Source: UBA11889 sp002313255
Lineage (GTDB): Bacteria > Pseudomonadota > Gammaproteobacteria > Pseudomonadales > Azotimanducaceae
DNA length: 19,422 nucleotides
Direction of reading: 5' to 3'
Assembly (NCBI GenBank): GCA_913045265.1
Contig: CAJWQX010000052.1
Span: 1 to 19,422, forward strand
Below are positions 14,592-19,422 of the stretch, piece after piece (the stretch's first letter is position 1; every line of letters starts with the position of its first letter). The position numbers and the translations under genes are program-made. The notes beneath the pieces were generated by a model. The model was not told the origin of the DNA. It did not search any database and saw only the letters and a program-made list of their open reading frames with translations.

Positions 14592-14597
14592 AATATA
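14592..14597 (-). promoter_or_regulatory. Candidate -10 element for the fmdB-aspS-ruv-tol operon
   Basis: The minus strand reads TATATT here, upstream of the first gene of the long operon. No convincing -35 box stands 16-18 nt upstream, so the assignment rests on position and AT content only. Confidence 0.25.
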
Positions 14598-14706
14598 GAA
14601 ATTTCCAGTTAAAAACATCGCGTGTAAGGTTTCATCTGACCGTCCGTCGCGTCAATCTCCAAAAAATCTATCTTATAGGCGCTAGGACTCGTGTAGATAT
14701 CGCAAC

Positions 14707-14722
14707 ATGGCTATATGGCTAT
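14707..14722. repeat. Perfect tandem duplication of an 8-bp unit (ATGGCTAT x2)
   Basis: ATGGCTAT is repeated without spacer at 14707-14714 and 14715-14722, in the proS upstream region. The second copy runs into a possible -10 element, TATAAC. It may be a replication-slippage product or a paired binding site. Confidence 0.7.
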
Positions 14723-14741
14723 AACGAAACAAATTTCCATC

Positions 14742-14758
14742 TCGACACCCTTTGTCGA
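14742..14758 (+). other. Short hairpin in the proS upstream region
   Basis: TCGACA (14742-14747) pairs exactly with TGTCGA (14753-14758) across a 5-nt loop, CCCTT. No T-run follows, so it is not a terminator. It could be an operator or a leader structure. Confidence 0.45.
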
Positions 14759-14813
14759 TCCAACAATCGAACCCTCGGAGCGAAAAGACGGATCTCGTTA
14801 GATTGGGGGAGAC

Positions 14814-14837
14814 ATGATCTCGTTCCATCACGGATAA
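14814..14837 (+). CDS. Possible seven-residue leader peptide upstream of proS
   Basis: An ATG at 14814 is preceded directly by a purine-rich GGGGGAGAC resembling a Shine-Dalgarno. It opens the frame M-I-S-F-H-H-G, closed by TAA at 14835-14837, 9 nt before the proS ATG. proS itself lacks a convincing SD, so ribosomes ending this frame might re-initiate on proS. It contains no proline codons, so classical attenuation by proline starvation is not suggested. Chance is a real alternative for so short a frame. Confidence 0.25.
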   Translation: MISFHHG

Positions 14838-14846
14838 TCCTGCCCC

Positions 14847-16535
14847 ATGCTAAGCAGCCAAACGATAGTCCCAACACTTAGAGAAACACCGAGCGATGCC
14901 GATGTCGCCAGTCACGTGTTACTCCTACGTGCTGGATGTATCCGGCAGCTGGCTTCCGGTCTCTATAGTTGGCTGCCCTTGGGCCTCCGTGTACTCCGAA
15001 AAATCGAAGCCATTGTTCGAGAAGAATTAAACAACGCAGGTGCCGAAGAAATACTCATGCCCATGGTCCAACCCGCTGAACTTTGGCAAGAGAGTGGACG
15101 TTGGGACGTTATGGGGCCTGAAATGATGCGGATGCGTGATCGCAACGATCGAGAATACGCCCTCGCACCTACCCATGAAGAAGTCGTTAGCGATCTGATC
15201 CGAAAGGTGATCGTTAGTTACAAACAACTGCCTTGTAACCTATACCAAATCAACACCAAGTTCCGTGACGAAATACGGCCGCGTTTTGGCCTTTTGCGCG
15301 CCCGTGAATTCGTGATGAAGGACGGCTACTCATTCCATCTGGACGACGCGTCATTCGAACTAACTTACCAGGCCATGTTCGACGCTTACTCTCGGATTCT
15401 GAACCGTATCGGCTTGGACTTCAGGGCCGTCGACGCCGATCCCGGCACGATGGGCGATGGAGAAAGTCACGAATTTCACGTCCTTGCAGAATCTGGAGAA
15501 GACGCGATCGCCTTCAGCCCTAGCAGCAGTTACGCGGCGAACGTCGAGAAGGCTGAAGCCATCGCGACTGGAGATCTCGACGAGCCCGCATTAACGCTGG
15601 AGAAAAAACCCACGCCCGACGTACACACGATTGATGATGTCGCGCGTCTATTTCGGGTCTCAACAGAGAAGACGATAAAAACGCTCATCGTTCAGGGAAC
15701 CAGCTCGCTGGTAGCACTCGTTCTACGCGGCGATCACCAACTTAACGAAAAAAAAGCAGCACACTTGCCGGAAATCGCTCAACCTTTCCAATTTGCCAGA
15801 GAAGAAGAAATCCGCGCCACATTGGCATGTGGGCCCGGGTCGATCGGCCCCGTACACCTACGTATCCCGATTTGTGTCGATCGTAGTGCGGCGACCGTCA
15901 GTGATTTTGTCTGTGGTGCCAACGAAGACGGCTTCCACTTCTCCGGTGTCAACTGGAAACGAGATGCAACTGCAACTCGAGTCGTCGACATCCGTAACGT
16001 GGTCGAAGGTGATCCCGCCGTCGATGCCAGTGGTCCCCTTAAATTCATACGCGGTATTGAGGTCGGCCATATCTTTAAACTTGGAACCAAATATACAACT
16101 CCCATGAACATTGCCATCCAGGATGCCGAGGGCGTTTCGCGAGAACTGATCATGGGCTGTTATGGCATGGGCATCTCCCGACTGGTTGCCGCCGCCGTGG
16201 AGCAGTGTCACGACGATGAAGGCATTATCTGGCCCGAAGCTATTGCGCCCGCCATGGTGCACATCATCGCCATCAACTACGGCCGTTCGGATGCCGTTCG
16301 TGCAGCAGCTCACGACCTCTACGACCGCTGTCTCGAAGCAGATATCGAAGCATTCCTCGATGACCGCGACGAACGACCAGGGGTCAAATTCGCGGACGCC
16401 GATCTGCTCGGGTTACCTCACCGCGTCATCGTAGGCGAAAGAAATCTTGCTGAGGGCCTTCTCGAATACAGTTATCGTCGTACTCAGTTGGAGCTCATTA
16501 CCCCCACACAGGTGTTGGAACGGTTACAGCGCTAA
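14847..16535 (+). CDS. proS: Prolyl-tRNA synthetase (ProRS), bacterial type with editing domain
   Basis: ProRS charges tRNA-Pro. The 562 residues (E. coli 572) align from the first codon, MLSSQTIVPTLRETPSDADV, which fixes the ATG. The class II core shows motif 2 TKFRDEIRPRFGLLRAREF (137-155) and motif 3 CYGMGISRL (438-446). Between them an INS editing domain (about 225-400) includes Lys278 (TIKTLIV), GDHQLN (295-300) and GPGSIGP (329-335), which in this family hydrolyses Ala-tRNA-Pro. The C-terminal anticodon domain ends with TPTQVLERL. A stretch usually reading GGSxSHEF is GDGESHEF here (203-210). No strong SD precedes the ATG. The gene stands alone on the plus strand and its last 38 nt overlap the convergent thioredoxin-like gene. 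Confidence 0.97.
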   Translation: MLSSQTIVPTLRETPSDADVASHVLLLRAGCIRQLASGLYSWLPLGLRVLRKIEAIVREELNNAGAEEILMPMVQPAELWQESGRWDVMGPEMMRMRDRNDREYALAPTHEEVVSDLIRKVIVSYKQLPCNLYQINTKFRDEIRPRFGLLRAREFVMKDGYSFHLDDASFELTYQAMFDAYSRILNRIGLDFRAVDADPGTMGDGESHEFHVLAESGEDAIAFSPSSSYAANVEKAEAIATGDLDEPALTLEKKPTPDVHTIDDVARLFRVSTEKTIKTLIVQGTSSLVALVLRGDHQLNEKKAAHLPEIAQPFQFAREEEIRATLACGPGSIGPVHLRIPICVDRSAATVSDFVCGANEDGFHFSGVNWKRDATATRVVDIRNVVEGDPAVDASGPLKFIRGIEVGHIFKLGTKYTTPMNIAIQDAEGVSRELIMGCYGMGISRLVAAAVEQCHDDEGIIWPEAIAPAMVHIIAINYGRSDAVRAAAHDLYDRCLEADIEAFLDDRDERPGVKFADADLLGLPHRVIVGERNLAEGLLEYSYRRTQLELITPTQVLERLQR

Positions 16536-16992
16536 TTTGGGCGGAGCCAACGGCTTCCAATAGTGACTCAACCGTTTGCGGTCCAATAAGGATCGTAACC
16601 AGCTCCCCGTTTGGATTGATCAAAAGCGTGGTGGGCAAAATCGAAGGTACGGCCAGCTCCCAGCGCGCCCGGGGATCCTCCAAAAGAACCGGGAAATTGA
16701 TGCCCATCGTTTTGACTAACGAAGTCAGTGCATCGCCTGTTACGCCATCGTAATTGACACCGACGACGTGAACACCCAGTTTAGATCCCATTTTCTGAAT
16801 CTGGTTTAGTTCAGGTATTTCATCGCGACAAGGACCACACCACTCCGCCCAATAATTGACCAACGTCCATCGGCCACGCCAATCTTTTTCTTCGAAGTTC
16901 CCGCCATCATCGACCTCGATTGCCGCATCGTGACAACCTGAAGTTGCCAAGGTGACAATAACTAACAGGCTAAGTTGCCAGTACTTCTTCAA
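16498..16992 (-). CDS. TlpA-like thioredoxin-fold lipoprotein
   Basis: The 164 residues begin with a lipoprotein signal, MKKYWQLSLLVIVTLATSGC, with a TSGC lipobox and Cys20. A thioredoxin domain of the TlpA/ResA type follows, with NYWAEWCGPCRDEIPELN (the CGPC redox pair is Cys52 and Cys55) and the cis-proline region VPSILPTTLLIN. Such proteins act in the periplasm as thiol-disulfide reductants or oxidants, for example in cytochrome c or cell-envelope maturation; the partner is unknown. The start is TTG at 16992, overlapping the yihY 3' end by 23 nt, with GGA about 9 nt upstream. The C-terminus runs 38 nt into the 3' end of convergent proS and lies outside the recognisable domain. It probably shares a transcript with yihY. 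Confidence 0.92.
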   Translation of the reverse strand: MKKYWQLSLLVIVTLATSGCHDAAIEVDDGGNFEEKDWRGRWTLVNYWAEWCGPCRDEIPELNQIQKMGSKLGVHVVGVNYDGVTGDALTSLVKTMGINFPVLLEDPRARWELAVPSILPTTLLINPNGELVTILIGPQTVESLLEAVGSAQISAVTVPTPVWG

Positions 16993-18166
16993 TACTTACG
17001 TCCAATTGTTCACGCCCAAAAGAAGCAAACGCGAGAAACCGCTCCGTGATCGACTCAAGTCCACCGACGCCTTCGAAGTCCTCGAGCATTATCGCGCTGG
17101 GCAGATGCGAATGTAGAGACCAAAGCGATACGTCTCTCAAACTCCGTGCAAGTACCCAACGATCCTCTCCAGTGGTTTGTAATAGCCGTTGTTGACGCAA
17201 GACGCCAACGATCTGTTCGTGTTCTTCTCGTGTCATCGGCACGGCTCGATTAATCGATGCTTCGGTCACTTGTGCACCATCCGCGTGGGCGTCCCGAAGT
17301 ATTTTCAGCACACGCAAAGCCTTTATCACCACGGGCTCTGGGGTAGCCTCGGCAACGTCTTGGGATAAAGAAAGTGTCCGAACAAACACGCCACCCGCCA
17401 AAATTAATAGCCACACCACGTACAACCACATAAGGAAAAAAGGTACCGCCGCAAAGGTGCCGTATACCGAGGCAATATCGACTTGGGTCACCATGAAACG
17501 AAAGCCGAGTTTACCGATTTCGAACAATATTGCCGTCATCACGCCACCCACAAGCGCATGTTTGAACGGTACGACCGTATTCGGAACTGCATAAAACAGC
17601 ACCGTGAAAGTCGCGATCGCCGCGATGATAGGTAGCCAAGCCAACATCACTTGGCTGATTAAGGGAGCATTCTCGGCAACTAACGGAAAAGTGAGTAGGT
17701 ACGTACTGCCGACAATACTTGCGACCAATAACGGCGGTCCAATGGTGAGCACAGCCCAATAATTGACAAGTCGCGACCAACCCTTCCTACGTTCGTGAAT
17801 CTGCCAGATATCGTTGAACGACTTTTCGATGGTGACCAACAACAAAAACGAGGTAACGAACAAGATGACCGAACTAGGACCCGCCAACTGCAGAGCGCGA
17901 GACGAAAAGTCTGCTAACTGACTCTGCACAATGGCGCTCGATTCCGGTACGAAGTTACGGAAAATAAAGTTCGATACGATGTCACCAACTTGATCGTATT
18001 CTGGGAGAAACGCCAATGTCCGGTACCCCACGGCCATGATGGGCACGATCGAAAACAAGGTAGTGTAGGTCAACGCAGAAGCGGACTTGAAGCAGTCGTA
18101 GCCAGTGAACTGCTCGTACACTTGATTCCCAAACCAGCGGCAATATCCAACGAGATCTGCGCCCAT
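16970..18166 (-). CDS. yihY: YihY/BrkB-family inner-membrane protein with C-terminal cytoplasmic domain
   Basis: The 398 residues show about six transmembrane helices (roughly 29-52, 97-116, 136-160, 178-196, 208-225 and 240-264) and the family signatures SASALTYTTLFSIVP and VYGTFAAVPFFLMWLYVVW. YihY/UPF0761 proteins were once called RNase BN by mistake and their function remains unsettled. Residues from about 275 to 398 form a soluble C-terminal region, ALRVLKILRDAHADG...TREEHEQIVGVLRQQRLL, that looks like a winged-helix domain. This longer form contrasts with the roughly 290-residue E. coli protein. The ATG has AGAGGGA seven nucleotides upstream. It leads the transcript that includes the TlpA-like gene. 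Confidence 0.93.
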   Translation of the reverse strand: MGADLVGYCRWFGNQVYEQFTGYDCFKSASALTYTTLFSIVPIMAVGYRTLAFLPEYDQVGDIVSNFIFRNFVPESSAIVQSQLADFSSRALQLAGPSSVILFVTSFLLLVTIEKSFNDIWQIHERRKGWSRLVNYWAVLTIGPPLLVASIVGSTYLLTFPLVAENAPLISQVMLAWLPIIAAIATFTVLFYAVPNTVVPFKHALVGGVMTAILFEIGKLGFRFMVTQVDIASVYGTFAAVPFFLMWLYVVWLLILAGGVFVRTLSLSQDVAEATPEPVVIKALRVLKILRDAHADGAQVTEASINRAVPMTREEHEQIVGVLRQQRLLQTTGEDRWVLARSLRDVSLWSLHSHLPSAIMLEDFEGVGGLESITERFLAFASFGREQLDVSIEEVLAT

Positions 18167-18194
18167 GAATCGATCCCTCTGCTGAGGAAGTTCT

Positions 18195-18200
18195 AGTATA
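18195..18200 (-). promoter_or_regulatory. Candidate -10 element (TATACT) of the yihY promoter
   Basis: On the minus strand TTATACT lies 28 nt before the yihY ATG and matches the consensus at five of six positions. A clear -35 box is not seen. The 96-nt gap after the ABM gene has room for a promoter, and no terminator is visible in it. Confidence 0.35.
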
Positions 18201-18262
18201 AGAGTCAGCGTGTGAGGCTGCGCACTATATCTAGTAGTAAGCGATTGCGTCGGTACCGGGAA

Positions 18263-18619
18263 TCAATGAACTATACGAGGTGCTTCCGTCTTGGAAACGT
18301 AATTTTCCTCGGGCTCGTTCGCGGTCGCCTCCATGGTCTGCACCACGAAACGTCGCGTATTAATTTCTCCGGACACGACTTCCGGAAGTGCAGCCATAAA
18401 GACCTTCATATGTTCGGTCTGGTAATGCCGCGTTAAGGCCTCCATGGTTTCCCACTCTTGAAACAGAACCAACGCGTTCGGGTCCTGAAGCCCCACGTAA
18501 AAGTCGTAGGAAATACAGCCTCGTTCCAGCTGAGTCGCATCCGACATTTCACGCGCTAGTTGCAATGCCCGCTTCCGGCGTTCGGGCACGATCGGAATAA
18601 CGCCGTGGACTATGATCAT
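18263..18619 (-). CDS. Antibiotic biosynthesis monooxygenase (ABM) domain protein
   Basis: The 118-residue protein matches the dimeric alpha+beta barrel ABM fold: MIIVHGVIPIVPERRKRAL, then ERGCISYDFYVGLQDPNALVLFQEWETMEAL (32-62) and HYQTEHMKVF (65-74). The family includes quinol monooxygenases and many small enzymes or heme/ligand binders of unknown substrate; the domain name does not imply antibiotic synthesis. A polar tail follows residue 97. The ATG overlaps the stop of the upstream acyl-CoA synthetase gene as ATGA, so the two are translationally coupled and probably functionally linked. Which compound they share cannot be told from this window. Confidence 0.88.
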   Translation of the reverse strand: MIIVHGVIPIVPERRKRALQLAREMSDATQLERGCISYDFYVGLQDPNALVLFQEWETMEALTRHYQTEHMKVFMAALPEVVSGEINTRRFVVQTMEATANEPEENYVSKTEAPRIVH

Positions 18620-19422
18620 TCGTTAACCTCCATCACGCCCAAATCCAAAAGCACACTAGCTACTTCTTCAAGAATAGCAGGGTCGTCAATAGTTGAAGGT
18701 ACTTTGTACGGGTCGCCATCAATCATTTGGCGTAGTACCTGCCTTAGAATCTTTCCTGAACGCGTTTTCGGAAGCCGCGGTACAACACACACCTTCCGGA
18801 AATTGGCGAAGGCACCTACATCGCCCCGTACCATCTGAATTAATTCCTGTTCCAACGTCGATTGTTCGATATTGACCCCGTCCTTTAGCAGCACAAGACC
18901 GAGCGGTACTTGTCCCTTGTCCGGGTCGCGAATGCCAACGACTGCACACTCTGCCACGGCAGGATGATCGGCGACGACTTCTTCCATCTGACCCGTCGAT
19001 AACCGATGGCCTGCTACGTTCATGACGTCGTCCACTCGTCCCATGATATAGACATATCCATCCTCGTCGCGGTAACCACCATCACCGGTCAAGTAGTAGC
19101 CTGGATATCTAGTCCAATACGACTCCATAAATCGGTCGTGATCTCCCCACACTGTCGGTAACGATCCGGGTGGCAGTGGTTCCTTGACCACAACGTTTCC
19201 ATCTTGCCCGGCGGCGACCACTTTTCCATCTTCGTCGAGTATCTTGAGGTCATAGCCTGGGACTGGAAACGTCGGCGAGCCGGGTCGTGTTTCAACTAAC
19301 CCGTAGCCTGCCATATTCGAACAAATCGGCCATCCGGTCTCGGTCTGCCACCAGTGATCAATGACAGGCACCTCTAGCACCTCGTTCAGCCATTGATATG
19401 TCGGCGGATCCAAACGTTCTCC
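18616..19422 (-). CDS. PrpE-like propionyl-/acyl-CoA synthetase (AMP-forming), 5'-truncated in window
   Basis: The frame is open to the window edge, giving the last 268 residues of an AMP-forming acyl-CoA synthetase. The sequence reads DHWWQTETGWP (23-33), PGSPTFPVPGYD (48-59), PLPPGSLPTVW (83-93), YYLTGDGGYRDEDGY (109-123), MGRVDDVMNVAGHRLSTG (127-144) and PKTRSGK (218-224). Lys224 is the catalytic lysine that GNAT acetyltransferases modify in Acs and PrpE. LPPGSLPTVW and TGDGG are closer to propionate-CoA ligase PrpE (and eukaryotic ACSS3) than to acetate-specific Acs, but short-chain specificity is an inference. The enzyme activates a carboxylic acid with ATP and CoA through an acyl-adenylate. 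The downstream ABM gene overlaps it as ATGA. Confidence 0.94.
   Translation of the reverse strand, partial: GERLDPPTYQWLNEVLEVPVIDHWWQTETGWPICSNMAGYGLVETRPGSPTFPVPGYDLKILDEDGKVVAAGQDGNVVVKEPLPPGSLPTVWGDHDRFMESYWTRYPGYYLTGDGGYRDEDGYVYIMGRVDDVMNVAGHRLSTGQMEEVVADHPAVAECAVVGIRDPDKGQVPLGLVLLKDGVNIEQSTLEQELIQMVRGDVGAFANFRKVCVVPRLPKTRSGKILRQVLRQMIDGDPYKVPSTIDDPAILEEVASVLLDLGVMEVNE

Larger units (their letters stand above)
14555..14846. other. Divergent intergenic control region between the fmdB-like gene and proS
   Basis: This is the largest non-coding stretch, 292 nt, and it must hold the promoters of both the long minus-strand operon and proS. Visible elements are a minus-strand TATATT, a perfect 8-bp tandem duplication (14707-14722), a TATAAC (14720-14725) that could serve as a proS -10, a small hairpin (14742-14758), a 9-nt direct repeat GATCTCGTT (14791 and 14816), and a short open frame with a good SD just before proS. 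No known riboswitch or intrinsic terminator is recognised. Confidence 0.6.

Noticed and set aside
14516..14881. Plus-strand open frame spanning the fmdB 5' end, the intergenic region and the proS 5' end.
   Set aside because: It overlaps two well-supported genes in other frames and has no SD or recognisable domain.
15779..16313. Two long antisense frames within proS.
   Set aside because: They mirror the codon structure of proS, a common shadow effect, and show no domain or start signal.

Overview
This is a bacterial chromosomal window, most likely from a gammaproteobacterium. The gene order fmdB-aspS-yebC-ruvC-ruvA-ruvB-tolQ-tolR-tolA-tolB-pal-cpoB-queE-queC, followed by tRNA-Lys, resembles the tol-pal neighbourhood of Pseudomonas and its relatives. 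Most of the window is chromosomal housekeeping. I see no insertion sequence, prophage, CRISPR array or rRNA.

Layout. (1) 1-2763 is a catabolic or accessory patch: the 3' part of a crotonase-fold gene (+), facing a tightly coupled SDR dehydrogenase and GPH-type MFS transporter pair (-). (2) 2764-2977 is an intergenic region holding a tRNA-Lys(UUU) promoter, with a perfect dyad over its -10, and the tRNA. (3) 3000-3611 is a TrmY-family (SPOUT) methyltransferase-like gene that starts 22 nt after the tRNA and is probably co-transcribed with it. (4) 3605-14554 is one dense run of fourteen minus-strand genes read in the order listed above. Many junctions overlap as ATGA, GTGA or TTGA, and the largest gap is 60 nt. 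(5) 14555-14846 is a divergent control region. (6) 14847-16535 is proS (+), tail-to-tail with a TlpA-like thioredoxin lipoprotein gene and yihY (-). (7) 18263-19422 is a small ABM-domain gene coupled to the 3' end of a PrpE-like acyl-CoA synthetase (-).

How the genes work together. TolQ/TolR form the proton-driven inner-membrane motor, TolA spans the periplasm, TolB and Pal act at the outer membrane and peptidoglycan, and CpoB links this to cell-wall synthesis. RuvABC resolve Holliday junctions. QueE and QueC make the preQ0 precursor of queuosine. AspS and ProS charge tRNAs. The tRNA-Lys, TrmY-like, queC and queE genes together form a tRNA-biology patch. Its least expected member is the TrmY-like protein, whose family is best known from archaea.

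The most interesting points are the TrmY homologue likely read out of a tRNA promoter, the perfect palindrome over that promoter's -10, a crotonase lacking both canonical glutamates, AspRS residues that suggest a non-discriminating enzyme, the absence of ybgC before tolQ, and the unusually high share of GTG/TTG start codons. I found no convincing wholly new multi-gene system.
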